Below, piece after piece: positions 37,245-46,060 of a stretch of DNA of 64,000 nucleotides; position 1 is the stretch's first letter; every line of letters begins with the position of its first letter. The position numbers were made by a program, and so were the translations under genes. Below the pieces are notes generated by a model that was not told the DNA's origin, searched no databases, and saw only the letters and a program-made list of their open reading frames with translations. The stretch covers positions 4,154,001-4,218,000 of the forward strand of contig NZ_CP107549.1 of assembly GCF_025837155.1 (NCBI RefSeq). Reading direction: 5' to 3'. Source of the DNA: Pseudomonas sp. Z8(2022) (GTDB lineage Bacteria; Pseudomonadota; Gammaproteobacteria; Pseudomonadales; Pseudomonadaceae).

Positions 37245-37271
37245 AAAAAACCGCCCGGTGGGCGGTTTTTT
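37245..37271 (-). terminator. Intrinsic terminator of cytochrome c5 gene
   Basis: Perfect 12-bp arms AAAAAACCGCCC/GGGCGGTTTTTT with a 3-nt loop form a bidirectional-looking terminator immediately after the cytochrome gene. Confidence 0.92.
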
Positions 37272-37288
37272 CAGGGAAGAGGCGAGTC

Positions 37289-37708
37289 TTACAGACCGGA
37301 CATCTTCTGGATCGCTTCGCGCAGCTCGTCGTCCGAGCAGTCGGCACAGGTGCCTTTCGGCGGCATGGCGTTGATACCGGAGATGGCCTTGGCCAGGATG
37401 CCGTCAAGGCCGCCCTGGTGGTCGGCGCGCTCTTTCCAGGCAGCGGTGTCACCGATTTTCGGAGCTCCCAGTACGCCGGCGCCATGGCAGGCGTTGCAGT
37501 GCTTGGCGATGATGTCGTCAGCGGTGCGGGCACCACCGGCGGAAGCAGCGACGGTTTCGACGCCCTTGCACTCTTCGCCCATGATGCACACTTCGCCGAC
37601 AGGCTTGAGGCGCTCGGCGATGGCTTCATCGGTCGTGGCCTGAGCAGTCACTGCCCACAGGGCCAATACGGCAGCCGGTACTGCCAGCATTTTCTTCATC
37701 AGATTCAC
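37289..37708 (-). CDS. cycB: Cytochrome c5
   Basis: The 139-aa precursor starts at GTG 37708 with GAGGG 6 nt upstream. The signal peptide NLMKKMLAVPAAVLALWAVTAQA is followed by the heme c site HCNACHGAGVLGAPKIGD (CxxCH) and the axial Met in GINAMPPKGTCADCSD. The extra Cys pair CADC is typical of c5. It is a periplasmic or membrane-associated electron carrier. Confidence 0.93.
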   Translation of the reverse strand: MNLMKKMLAVPAAVLALWAVTAQATTDEAIAERLKPVGEVCIMGEECKGVETVAASAGGARTADDIIAKHCNACHGAGVLGAPKIGDTAAWKERADHQGGLDGILAKAISGINAMPPKGTCADCSDDELREAIQKMSGL

Positions 37709-37833
37709 GGTACACCCTCTTCGTGGCTAGTCACGCCCGCGGCCACGGTTTCGCGAGCGGGCGACAGTATAACGGCAAGCGCGGCCCACCGAAACAACCC
37801 ATATTGTCGCAGGGTTATTGGCGCCGCGGCGCT

Positions 37834-38373
37834 TCAGGACTCCATTCTCTCGGCCAGTTCGTCCTGCTGCACGCATACGTATGTACCGAAGACATGATCC
37901 CAGAGCGGCGAGGAAACCCCGAAATTCTGTTCAACGCCGCGCTGGTGGTGCAGATCATGGTTGGCGATCAGCCCCGGAATGAAGCGATAGAACCAGTGCT
38001 CGGGCCGGTGCATCACGTAGTGCAGGCCGATGTACGCCAGGTAACCCAGCATCACCCCGGCGAGCAGCGAGGCCAGCCCGAGCGCCTGGGCCAGGAGCAA
38101 CAGCCCGATGAAGGTCGCCGTGGTCTTCCAGCTGGAAATCCCGATCAGCGCCAGCACGTCGACATGGTGCGTCCAGTGCTCGCGTCGATACAGGGAGTGA
38201 AACAGAAAGCGGTGCATGGCGTACTCGACGAAGCTCCAGATCAGAACACCTGCAGCGATCTGCCAGAACTGCACGGGGCCCAGCCAAAGGGCAAGCGCGA
38301 CCAGCAGCGGCACCGTGAAAAAATCCAGGTAGTAGGCGAACGAGGACATCAACCACTTGTTGCTGGCTGCCAT
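37834..38373 (-). CDS. Sterol desaturase / fatty acid hydroxylase family protein
   Basis: The 179-aa integral membrane protein starts at ATG 38373, which has AAGGAG 6 nt upstream; an ATG 14 codons earlier lacks a ribosome site. The di-iron His clusters HRFLFH, HWTHH, HYVMH and HDLHHQ are all present between helices. It may hydroxylate lipid acyl chains or carotenoid-like lipids; the substrate is unknown. It sits between cytochrome c5 and pauR on the same strand. Confidence 0.87.
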   Translation of the reverse strand: MAASNKWLMSSFAYYLDFFTVPLLVALALWLGPVQFWQIAAGVLIWSFVEYAMHRFLFHSLYRREHWTHHVDVLALIGISSWKTTATFIGLLLLAQALGLASLLAGVMLGYLAYIGLHYVMHRPEHWFYRFIPGLIANHDLHHQRGVEQNFGVSSPLWDHVFGTYVCVQQDELAERMES

Positions 38374-38523
38374 GGGCGGCTCCTTGCCATGCCGGTCCGA
38401 AGCCGGCTTATCCATTGAAAGGGGGGCCTACTCTAACGTCGCCGACGCGATCTGACGCTCGACGAGTTGGCGAATCGACTGTGCGAGCGCAGAGAAACGC
38501 CCCATCGAGGGGCGCACGGCGAA

Positions 38524-39072
38524 TCAGAAGTTGGCAGGCGTGGTGGCGCTGATCAGACGCGCCGGCACATCGAACGGATTGCGGAAGCGGTGCGGCTTGC
38601 TGCTCTCGAAGTAGTAGCTGTCTCCCGGCTCGAGGATGAACACCTCGTTGCCCACGGTCAGCTCCAGCCTGCCTTCGACCAGCATGCCGGCTTCCTCGCC
38701 CTCGTGGGCGTACATCTCGTCACCGGTATCGCTGCCGGCCGGATAGGTCTCGTCGAGAAAGGAGATGGCGCGGCTCGGATGAGCCTTGCCGATCAGTTTC
38801 ATGGTGATGGCGCCACTGCAGATATCGGTCAGCTCGGAGGCCCTGTAGACCACCTGAATCTGGTTCTCCTGCTCCATGTCGAGGGAGAAGAACTCCACCA
38901 GCGACATGGGAATACCGCTCAGCACCTTCTTCAGTGAGCTGATCGAGGGGCTCACGCTGTTCTTCTCGATCATGGAAATGGTGCTGTTGGTGACGCCCGC
39001 CCGCTTGGCGAGCTCACGCTGGGAAAGACCTTTGAGCTTACGAATCGATTGCAGTCGAACACCGACGTCCAA
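38524..39072 (-). CDS. pauR: PauR, cupin-HTH repressor of polyamine catabolism
   Basis: The 182-aa protein has an XRE/Cro HTH (LQSIRKLKGLSQRELAKRAGVTNSTISMIE) and a C-terminal cupin (GEEAGMLVEGRLELTVGNEVF). This is the PuuR/PauR layout; the P. aeruginosa gene lies at the same place between cycB and dadX. The start is TTG 39072 with GGGGA upstream; no better ATG exists. A perfect 23-bp palindrome lies 23 nt upstream. It senses putrescine or cadaverine in P. aeruginosa. Confidence 0.9.
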   Translation of the reverse strand: MDVGVRLQSIRKLKGLSQRELAKRAGVTNSTISMIEKNSVSPSISSLKKVLSGIPMSLVEFFSLDMEQENQIQVVYRASELTDICSGAITMKLIGKAHPSRAISFLDETYPAGSDTGDEMYAHEGEEAGMLVEGRLELTVGNEVFILEPGDSYYFESSKPHRFRNPFDVPARLISATTPANF

Positions 39073-39094
39073 TGCTGGGATCCCCCTCTGGGAG

Positions 39095-39117
39095 TGATAC
39101 GGAAAGTGTCCGTATCA
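39095..39117. promoter_or_regulatory. Candidate PauR operator
   Basis: Perfect 9-bp inverted repeat TGATACGGA/TCCGTATCA with a 5-nt spacer (AAGTG), immediately upstream of pauR. Position and symmetry fit autoregulation by the encoded HTH-cupin repressor. I found no second exact copy in the window. Confidence 0.6.
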
Positions 39118-39304
39118 TGGCATAGCGTTCGGAATTTACAACACTGGCGTTCACCCTTCGCCTACACCCTCTCAGGAACCCCCTTGAAAGGCTGCGAGCT
39201 AGAGCCATGCAAGGCAAAAATAGGGAAGGATGCGCAGTGTACGAGCTGTACATGAGCAATCCGAGCCTGTTTTTAACGCAGCTAGGCCAACGCGCAGCAG
39301 TCTT

Positions 39305-40387
39305 CTAACGGGTTTCAGCCCCGAGATAGAGCAGCGGTACCCGCCTCAGGTTGCAGAAAATCTGATAGGGAATGCTGCCCGCCGCCATGGCCACGTCGCT
39401 GGCCAGCACCTGCTTGCCCCACAGCTCGACACGACTGCCCAGGCCCGCTTGTGGCAGATCGGTTAGGTCGACGGTGAGCATGTCCATCGACACTCGGCCG
39501 ATCAGGCGGGTCGGCTGGCCGTCTACCATTACCGGGGTGCCGGTCGGTGCGTGGCGCGGATAGCCATCGGCATACCCCATGGCGACCACGCCGACACGCG
39601 TCGGACGGTCGGCGACGAAACGCGCACCATAACCCACGGGTTCGCCGGCCGGCAGTTCGCGCACGCTGATGACCTTAGACTCCAGAGTCATTACCGGACG
39701 CAGGCGTGCGGCCAGCTCCTGGGCCTGCTCGAACGGCGTGGCGCCATACAGCATGATGCCCGGACGCACCCAGTCGCTGGGCACCTGCGGCCAGCCCAGC
39801 AGAGCAGGCGAATTGCGCAGGCTGACCTCGGCGCTCAGACCTGCACCAGCCTGCTGGAAGATGGCCAGCTGCTCTGCGGTACGTTCACACTCGAGCTCGT
39901 CGGCACGGGCGAAGTGGCTCATCAGCACGATCTTGCTGACCTTGCCGCTGGCCAGCAGACGGCGGTATGCCTGCTGGTAATCGCTCGGATGCAGGCCGAC
40001 GCGGTGCATGCCGCTGTCGAGCTTGAGCCAGACAGTCAGCGGCTTGCTCAGTTGGGCCTGTTCGACGGCCTCGATCTGCCACTGCGAGTGAACCACGCAC
40101 CACAGATCATGCTGGTCGATCAGCGCCAGTTCATCGGCCTCGAAGAAACCTTCGAGCAGCAGGATCGGCGCCCTGATTCCCGCCTCGCGCAGTGCCAGCG
40201 CCTCCTCGATACAGGCCACGGCAAAACCGTCCGCCTGGTCTTCCAGCGCCTGGGCACAGCGCACCGCGCCATGCCCGTAGGCATCGGCCTTGACCACGGC
40301 CAGGGCACGGGCGCCGCTCAGTTCGCGGGCCAGTTGGTAATTGTGACGAAGCGCTTGCAGATCGATCAGGGCACGGGCAGGACGCAT
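39305..40387 (-). CDS. dadX: Catabolic alanine racemase DadX
   Basis: PLP enzyme converting L- to D-alanine for DadA. The 360-aa protein has the PLP-Lys motif AVVKADAYGHGAV (about residue 33), the catalytic Tyr in EPVGYGARFVAD and MGYADGYPR. Location next to ridA and dadA points to the catabolic rather than biosynthetic racemase. An intrinsic terminator (40445-40471) separates it from ridA, so it may need its own promoter or readthrough. Confidence 0.94.
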   Translation of the reverse strand: MRPARALIDLQALRHNYQLARELSGARALAVVKADAYGHGAVRCAQALEDQADGFAVACIEEALALREAGIRAPILLLEGFFEADELALIDQHDLWCVVHSQWQIEAVEQAQLSKPLTVWLKLDSGMHRVGLHPSDYQQAYRRLLASGKVSKIVLMSHFARADELECERTAEQLAIFQQAGAGLSAEVSLRNSPALLGWPQVPSDWVRPGIMLYGATPFEQAQELAARLRPVMTLESKVISVRELPAGEPVGYGARFVADRPTRVGVVAMGYADGYPRHAPTGTPVMVDGQPTRLIGRVSMDMLTVDLTDLPQAGLGSRVELWGKQVLASDVAMAAGSIPYQIFCNLRRVPLLYLGAETR

Positions 40388-40444
40388 GGCAAGGTGTTCC
40401 TTCGGTTGTAATCAGTCACTCGGTGGCCGCTAGCGGCACTGTTC

Positions 40445-40471
40445 AAAAAAAAGCCCGGCGGGGAGCCGGGC
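40445..40471 (-). terminator. Intrinsic terminator between ridA and dadX
   Basis: GCCCGGC/GCCGGGC hairpin with a 5-nt loop, followed on the minus strand by eight T residues. Confidence 0.9.
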
Positions 40472-40540
40472 GAAAAGCCAACACAAAATCGGTTCGGCAC
40501 CGGCAACAGCCGATGCCGCGGCAGGCAACGGGCGGCAGCC

Positions 40541-40888
40541 TCAGACGGCAGCCACCACACACATTTCGACCAGCACGTCGGGGCGGTACATCCGCGCCTC
40601 GACACAAGCCCGCGCCGGCGCAGCGCCGTCGGCGACCCAGGCGTCGTACTCGGCGTTGAGCCCATCGTAATCGGCCATGTCCTTGAGGAAGATGGTCAAC
40701 GACAGGATCTTGCTCTTGTCGCTGCCGCCCTCGGCAAGCATGCGGTCGATATTGGCCAGGGTCTGCCGGGTCTGCTCGCGGATATCATCATCGAACTCAT
40801 CGGCCAGCTGACCGGCGAGGTAGATGGTGCCGTTGTGGATCACCACTTCGCTGTAACGCTTGGCAACGTGCAGACGCTGAATGGACAT
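40541..40888 (-). CDS. RidA family enamine/imine deaminase
   Basis: The 115-aa protein has the Rid core IHNGTIYLAGQLADE, KSKILSLTIFLKDM and the catalytic Arg context ARACVEARMYRPDVLVEMCVVA. It would hydrolyse 2-aminoacrylate-like imines such as the iminopyruvate formed by DadA. The P. aeruginosa counterpart lies between dadA and dadX as well. It is 54 bp after the YkvI-type gene. Confidence 0.92.
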   Translation of the reverse strand: MSIQRLHVAKRYSEVVIHNGTIYLAGQLADEFDDDIREQTRQTLANIDRMLAEGGSDKSKILSLTIFLKDMADYDGLNAEYDAWVADGAAPARACVEARMYRPDVLVEMCVVAAV

Positions 40889-40942
40889 GAAAAGCTCCTT
40901 GGAAATATGGACACCGGCCTTCGACGCCGGTGCCGCGTGAAA

Positions 40943-42031
40943 TCAGGGATAGGTCTTGAGCTCGGTCTTCTGTGCCTTGACAGCCGAGCGACGGCGCATC
41001 CAGCTGAAGCCGATGGCCAGGATCAGGGCAAAGCCGACGTAGCCCAGCAGCGGGTAGACGGTACCGACCAGCTTGCTGAAACCACCCAGGCTCAGGGCCA
41101 GACCGATGCATACGGTCACTGCGCTGAACAGCTTGAAGCGGTTCGACTCGGGCTTGGCAAAACGGGCGCTGAAGGCGAAGAACATGCCCACTGCAGTGCT
41201 GTAGATCATGCACACCAGCGCCACCGACATCACCACCGAGAGGACCGGCGAGATACGCCCGGACAGCGCCAGGGTCGGCATCTCCACCCCCTGCAACTGG
41301 TTGATGTTGGCGAACAGGCCGATGTTCAGCAGCAGGATCAGGGCGCCCAGGCCGAAACCGCCGATCACGCCACCGAGGCCGGCAGCTTTGGGGTCCTTGG
41401 TCAGACCGCCGATCACCGCCAGCATGGGGAACCCGACGGCGATGTTGAACGAAGCGTAAAGCAGGGCACCGACCAGCCAGTTGCTGCTGACTGTCTCGTT
41501 GCTCTCACGGGCGACCGCGTCCAGGGTCTCGATGGAGGCGTTGTAGCTGAAGATCGAGTAGGTGGTGATGATCAGCACCATGGCCAGCAGGAAGGGCATG
41601 ACCACGCTGATCAGATCGATGATGCGCCTGACGTTGAGGCACAGGGTCGCGATCACCAGTACGGTCATCATCGCGCCACCCAGCAGCGTCGGCAGTTCGT
41701 ACTGCTGGACGAAGATCGAGCCGGCGCCAGCCAGCATGACCACGCCGACACCATAGAGGAAGAAAGAGAGAACCACATCGACCACCAGGCCGAGGCGCTT
41801 GCCGAACAAACTGTAGAGGACTTCCTTGTGCGAATCGGCCTGCATCTGCGAGCTCATGCGCGCGATCTGCATGCCAAGGAAGGCGAACAGCACTCCGCTT
41901 ACCAGGGTTCCGACCACCCCGATCAGGCCGTAGCCGGTAAAGAACTGGAGTACTTCCTGACCAGACGCGAATCCGCCTCCGATAACCACTGATATATAGG
42001 CGAGTGCAATCTGGATGGATTGTTTGTTCAT
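40943..42031 (-). CDS. YkvI-family membrane transporter in the dad locus
   Basis: The 362-aa protein starts at ATG 42031 (MNKQSIQIALAYISVVIGGGFASGQEVLQFFTG); an earlier ATG 16 codons upstream is less likely. It has about ten membrane helices and the unwound first helix GGGFASGQE typical of LeuT-fold carriers of the YkvI family (COG3949). Position between dadA and ridA suggests uptake or export of alanine or a related amino acid. Transport substrate is inference. Confidence 0.85.
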   Translation of the reverse strand: MNKQSIQIALAYISVVIGGGFASGQEVLQFFTGYGLIGVVGTLVSGVLFAFLGMQIARMSSQMQADSHKEVLYSLFGKRLGLVVDVVLSFFLYGVGVVMLAGAGSIFVQQYELPTLLGGAMMTVLVIATLCLNVRRIIDLISVVMPFLLAMVLIITTYSIFSYNASIETLDAVARESNETVSSNWLVGALLYASFNIAVGFPMLAVIGGLTKDPKAAGLGGVIGGFGLGALILLLNIGLFANINQLQGVEMPTLALSGRISPVLSVVMSVALVCMIYSTAVGMFFAFSARFAKPESNRFKLFSAVTVCIGLALSLGGFSKLVGTVYPLLGYVGFALILAIGFSWMRRRSAVKAQKTELKTYP

Positions 42032-42171
42032 TGCATTACATCTCTTTCTTAGATTTATAAGTACAAGAGCGGCAGGCAATCCTGTGCTCCGCTCGTCTTA
42101 ATCAGAAGAAGCCGTCTCCTGGTCGGTACAGCGAGCCTTCATGGCTGGCGAGGTTGCGCTTGCGCGCAGGC

Positions 42172-42189
42172 ACTGGCCGACAGGCCAGT
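42172..42189. repeat. Hairpin between dadA and the transporter gene
   Basis: ACTGGCC/GGCCAGT with a 4-nt loop lies in the 196-bp gap. No T tract follows, so it is more likely an mRNA-stability element than a terminator. Confidence 0.4.
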
Positions 42190-42227
42190 ACCGGGCAGAT
42201 GGGTTCTGGGGCGAACACCCCGGCCGA

Positions 42228-43526
42228 TCAGTGGGCGGGGGCGGTGTGCTGCAGGTCGGGCTGACGGACGCTGGAGCCGTAACGGGAAATATCCAGCCCC
42301 TCGGCGCTGATCTGCGGGCGCTTGTTGGCCATCAGATCGGCCAGGAAACGGCCCGAGCCGCAGGCCATGGTCCAACCGAGCGTGCCGTGCCCGGTGTTGA
42401 GGAACAGGTTACGGAAGGCGGTGCCGCCCACGATGGGTGTGCCATCGGGTGTGGCCGGACGCAGACCGGTCCAGAAATCGGCGCGCTGCAGATCGCCGCC
42501 CTCAGGGTAGAGGTCGGAGGTGATCATTTCCAGGGTTTCGCGACGACGCGGGTTGAGCGACAGATCGAAACCGGCGATCTCGGCCATGCCGCCGACGCGG
42601 ATGCGACCGTCGAAACGGGTGATGGCGACCTTGTAGGTTTCGTCGAGGATGGTCGAGGTCGGTGCCATGTCCGGGTTGGTGATCGGCACCGTCAGCGAGT
42701 AACCCTTGAGCGGATATACCGGAGCGCGGATGCCCAGCGGCTTGAGCAGCTGCGGGCTGTAGCTGCCGAGCGCCAGCACGTAGCGATCAGCGGTTTCCAG
42801 CTTGCCGTCGATCCACACGCCGTTGATGCGGTCGCCCACGGCGTCCAGGCGCTGGATGTTCTGGCCGAAACGGAACTCGACGCCGAGCGCCTTGGCCATG
42901 TCCGCCAGTTTGGTGGTGAACATCTGGCAGTCGCCGGTCTGATCGTTGGGCAGGCGCAGGGCACCGGCCAGCTTGTGCTTGACGCCGGCCAGGGCCGGTT
43001 CGACGCGGACGATACCGTCGCGGTCGAGCAGCTCGAAAGGTACGCCGGAGGCTTCCAGTACGGCGATGTCCTTGGCGGCGGCATCGACCTGAGCCTGGGT
43101 GCGGAACAGCTGGGTGGTGCCGAGCTGACGGCCTTCATAGCTGATACCGGTCTCGGCACGCAGCTCATCGAGGCAATCGCGGCTGTACTCGGACAGGCGC
43201 ACCATGCGTTCCTTGTTGATCGCATAGCGGCTGGCAGTGCAGTTGCGCAGCATCTGCGCCATCCACAGGTACTGGTCGACATCGCCGGTAGCCTTGATCG
43301 CCAGCGGGGCGTGCTTCTGCAACAGCCACTTGATGGCCTTCAGCGGCACACCCGGCGCCGCCCAGGGCGAAGCGTAGCCCGGAGAAACCTGGCCGGCGTT
43401 GGCGAAGCTGGTTTCCAGCGCCGGGCCGTTCTGACGGTCGACGACCACCACCTCGAAGCCCTGGCGAGCAAGGTAGTAAGCACTCGCGGTACCAATCACA
43501 CCGCTGCCGAGAACCAGAACACGCAT
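42228..43526 (-). CDS. dadA: D-amino acid dehydrogenase small subunit
   Basis: FAD enzyme oxidising D-alanine to pyruvate and ammonia, feeding the quinone pool. The 432-aa protein opens with the dinucleotide motif MRVLVLGSGVIGTASAYYLA and VVVVDRQNGPALETSFANAG. VSPGYASPWAAPGVP and TGHGTLGWTMACGSG are characteristic DadA segments. It is first of the minus-strand dadA-ykvI-ridA group and divergent from dadR. Confidence 0.95.
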   Translation of the reverse strand: MRVLVLGSGVIGTASAYYLARQGFEVVVVDRQNGPALETSFANAGQVSPGYASPWAAPGVPLKAIKWLLQKHAPLAIKATGDVDQYLWMAQMLRNCTASRYAINKERMVRLSEYSRDCLDELRAETGISYEGRQLGTTQLFRTQAQVDAAAKDIAVLEASGVPFELLDRDGIVRVEPALAGVKHKLAGALRLPNDQTGDCQMFTTKLADMAKALGVEFRFGQNIQRLDAVGDRINGVWIDGKLETADRYVLALGSYSPQLLKPLGIRAPVYPLKGYSLTVPITNPDMAPTSTILDETYKVAITRFDGRIRVGGMAEIAGFDLSLNPRRRETLEMITSDLYPEGGDLQRADFWTGLRPATPDGTPIVGGTAFRNLFLNTGHGTLGWTMACGSGRFLADLMANKRPQISAEGLDISRYGSSVRQPDLQHTAPAH

Positions 43527-43682
43527 GTTTTTCTCCCCGCCGCGCCCAGGGCGCGTGCGTTACAGGCCATTGTTGTTGATAGCCGAAGTATAGGAAGAGC
43601 AACGCAGTGCTTTTCACCATATACACAGCTATATTTGGCGAGAATTCTTGGCAAAAAGCCGTTTTGTAGAGGCGGATTCCCC
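43527..43682. promoter_or_regulatory. dadA / dadR divergent control region
   Basis: The 156-bp region is notably AT-rich in its centre (ATATACACAGCTATATTTGG). On the minus strand CTTCCTATACTTCGG contains a -10-like TATACT for dadA. Lrp-type DadR sites are expected here, but their weak consensus cannot be placed by eye. Confidence 0.6.
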
Positions 43683-44171
43683 ATGAGAACCCAGCATCAA
43701 AGCCGTCGCGAACTGGACAAGATCGACCGCAACATCCTCCGTATCCTGCAGGAGGACGGGCGTATCAGCTTTACCGAGCTGGGCGAGCGCGTGGGGCTGT
43801 CGACCACGCCCTGCACCGAACGCGTACGCCGCCTGGAGCGCGAAGGCATCATCATGGGCTACCACGCCCGCCTCAATCCGCAGCACCTCAAGGCCAGCCT
43901 GCTGGTGTTCGTCGAAATCAGCCTGGACTACAAGTCCGGCGACACCTTCGAGGATTTCCGCCGCGCCGTGCTCAAGCTGCCGCACGTGCTGGAGTGCCAT
44001 CTGGTATCCGGCGACTTCGACTATCTGGTGAAGGCGCGCATCAACGAAATGGCCAGCTACCGCAAGCTGCTCGGCGACATCCTGCTCAAGCTGCCGCACG
44101 TCCGCGAGTCGAAGAGCTACATCGTCATGGAAGAAGTGAAGGAGAGCCTGGCACTACCGGTGCCGGAGTGA
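43683..44171 (+). CDS. dadR: DadR, Lrp/AsnC-family activator
   Basis: The 162-aa protein starts at ATG 43683. N-terminal HTH (RISFTELGERVGLSTTPCTERVRRLEREGII) and C-terminal RAM/AsnC ligand domain (LECHLVSGDFDYLVKARI) are complete. Divergent from dadA as in P. aeruginosa, where DadR activates the dad operon with alanine. Confidence 0.94.
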   Translation: MRTQHQSRRELDKIDRNILRILQEDGRISFTELGERVGLSTTPCTERVRRLEREGIIMGYHARLNPQHLKASLLVFVEISLDYKSGDTFEDFRRAVLKLPHVLECHLVSGDFDYLVKARINEMASYRKLLGDILLKLPHVRESKSYIVMEEVKESLALPVPE

Positions 44172-44199
44172 GCGCACGCTGAGGCGAATCGCGCCGCCC

Positions 44200-44553
44200 C
44201 TACACCAGGCGTTGCCGGGTCGTGGCGATCAGGCGGTGCACCTGGCGCTCGACAGCAGGCTCAACAGGCTGCTCCGGCCCGCGGCCGTGGGGGCATCGCA
44301 GATTCGGCGTGGTGCCGAACAGACGACAGATCAGCGGGCGCTGGTCATACACCGTGCAACCCTCCGGGCCCAGGTGCACGCAGTTGTACTCGGCCAGCGC
44401 CGCATCATGCTCGGCGTCGCTCTTGACCGGCAGGCGCGCCAGCTCCTCGGACGACGCCGTAACCGGGCCACAGCAGTCGTGGCAACCGGGCACGCAGTCG
44501 AAACGTGGAATCTGTCGGCGCAGGTGGTCGATCTTGCGGTCGGTGCAGCTCAT
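44200..44553 (-). CDS. YkgJ-family cysteine cluster protein
   Basis: The 117-aa protein has the metal-binding Cys pattern FDCVPGCHDCCGPV ... YNCVHLGPEGCTVYDQRPLICRLFG, the YkgJ/UPF0153 signature, often predicted to bind Fe-S or Zn. Function is unknown. It is convergent with dadR. Confidence 0.9.
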   Translation of the reverse strand: MSCTDRKIDHLRRQIPRFDCVPGCHDCCGPVTASSEELARLPVKSDAEHDAALAEYNCVHLGPEGCTVYDQRPLICRLFGTTPNLRCPHGRGPEQPVEPAVERQVHRLIATTRQRLV

Positions 44554-44717
44554 CTCAGGCCGTCCTCAACTTATGCCGGCAGTTTACTGCTCCGGATGAA
44601 AAGCACATGCCGCCTGCAGCTCAGGATCGGCTTTTTTCTGCCCTGCTCTTGGCGTCACACGGATTGCACGCTTATGCTGCGTTTAATTTTCCACACAACA
44701 AAATCAGGATTTCGCAC

Positions 44718-46031
44718 ATGAACGCCCGCGTTCACCAGCCCGTCCACAGCTCCCAGCACGCCGCCTCCTACTATGCCGCCAGCGTCAATCGTCAGCAGGC
44801 CTATCCGCCCCTCGCCGGTGAAGTGGTCGTGGACGTGTGCGTCGTCGGTGGTGGTTTCAGCGGTCTGAATACCGCCATCGAGCTGGCCCAGAAGGGGCTG
44901 ACGGTGGCATTGCTGGAAGCGCGCAAGATCGGCTGGGGCGCCAGCGGTCGCAATGGCGGGCAGCTGATTCGTGGGGTCGGCCATGATGTCGAACAGTTCG
45001 AACCGATAGTCGGCAAGGACGGCGTGCGCCAGTTCAAGCTGATGGGCCTGGAGGCCGTCGAGATCGTGCGCAGCCGCGTCGAACAGTTTCGCATCGACTG
45101 CGACCTGACCTGGGGCTACTGCGACCTGGCCAACAAGCCGGAGCACATGGATGGCTTCGCCGAGGACAAGGCCGAGCTGGAAAGCCTCGGCTATCGCCAT
45201 GAGATGCGCATGGTGCTGCGCGAGCGCATCCATGAAGTGGTCGGATCCGACAACTATCACGGCGCCATGATCGACATGGGCTCGGGCCACCTGCACCCGC
45301 TCAATCTGGCGCTCGGCGAAGCGGCAGCCGCCCAGTCACTGGGCGTGCAGCTGTTCGAGGAGTCGCCGGTAACCGGCATCGACTATGGCAACGAAGTGAG
45401 GGTGCATACCGCCACCGGCCAGGTACGCGCCAAGTACCTGGTGCTGGCCTGCAACGCCTATATCAATGACCTCAACCCGACGCTGAGCGGCAAGGTACTG
45501 CCCGCCGGCAGCTATATCATCGCCACCGAGCAGCTGTCCGCGGAACAGGCGCAGCAACTGATTCCGCAGAACATGGCACTGTGCGACCAGCGCGTGACAG
45601 TTGACTACTACCGCCTTTCGGCCGACCGCCGCCTGCTGTTCGGCGGTGCCTGCCACTATTCGGGACGCGACCCGGCCGACATCGCCGCCTACATGCGGCC
45701 GAAGATGCTCAAGGTATTCCCGCAACTGGCCAACGCGCGCATCGACTATCAGTGGGGCGGTATGATTGGTATCGGTGCCAACCGCCTGCCGCAAATCGGC
45801 CGCCTCAAGGACCAGCCCAATGTGTTCCATGCCCAGGCCTACGCGGGGCACGGCGTCAATGCCACGCACCTGGCCGGCAAGCTGCTTGCCGAGGCCATCG
45901 CCGGGCAGGAAAGCCGCGGCTTCGACCTGTTCGCCCAGGTCCCGCACATGACCTTCCCCGGCGGCAAGCACCTGCGCTCGCCGCTGCTGGCACTGGGAAT
46001 GGCCTGGCACCGGCTGAAAGAGCTGCTATAG
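44718..46031 (+). CDS. FAD-dependent oxidoreductase, PuuB/PauB-like gamma-glutamylpolyamine oxidase
   Basis: The 437-aa protein from ATG 44718 (MNARVHQPVHSSQHAASYYA) has the FAD motif VCVVGGGFSGLNTAIELAQ (about residue 36) and GASGRNGGQLIRG, typical of the DAO family of PuuB/PauB oxidases. The C-terminal GMIGIGANRLPQIGRL and AYAGHGVNATHLAGKL close the FAD site. In P. aeruginosa a homologue near kauB is assigned to the PauB group that oxidises glutamylated polyamines; the precise substrate here is inferred. Confidence 0.87.
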   Translation: MNARVHQPVHSSQHAASYYAASVNRQQAYPPLAGEVVVDVCVVGGGFSGLNTAIELAQKGLTVALLEARKIGWGASGRNGGQLIRGVGHDVEQFEPIVGKDGVRQFKLMGLEAVEIVRSRVEQFRIDCDLTWGYCDLANKPEHMDGFAEDKAELESLGYRHEMRMVLRERIHEVVGSDNYHGAMIDMGSGHLHPLNLALGEAAAAQSLGVQLFEESPVTGIDYGNEVRVHTATGQVRAKYLVLACNAYINDLNPTLSGKVLPAGSYIIATEQLSAEQAQQLIPQNMALCDQRVTVDYYRLSADRRLLFGGACHYSGRDPADIAAYMRPKMLKVFPQLANARIDYQWGGMIGIGANRLPQIGRLKDQPNVFHAQAYAGHGVNATHLAGKLLAEAIAGQESRGFDLFAQVPHMTFPGGKHLRSPLLALGMAWHRLKELL

Positions 46032-46060
46032 GTCGGCACAGGGTCAAGCCTGCGCTCAGC

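Noticed and set aside
39238..39252. TGTAC-N5-GTACA palindrome as a second PauR operator
   Set aside because: It does not match the TGATACGGA motif and arms of 5 bp are common by chance.
42141..43682. N-terminal extension of the dadR frame (over 500 codons)
   Set aside because: It lies antisense to dadA. DadR starts at 43683 with a normal HTH; the extension is an artefact of an open frame.
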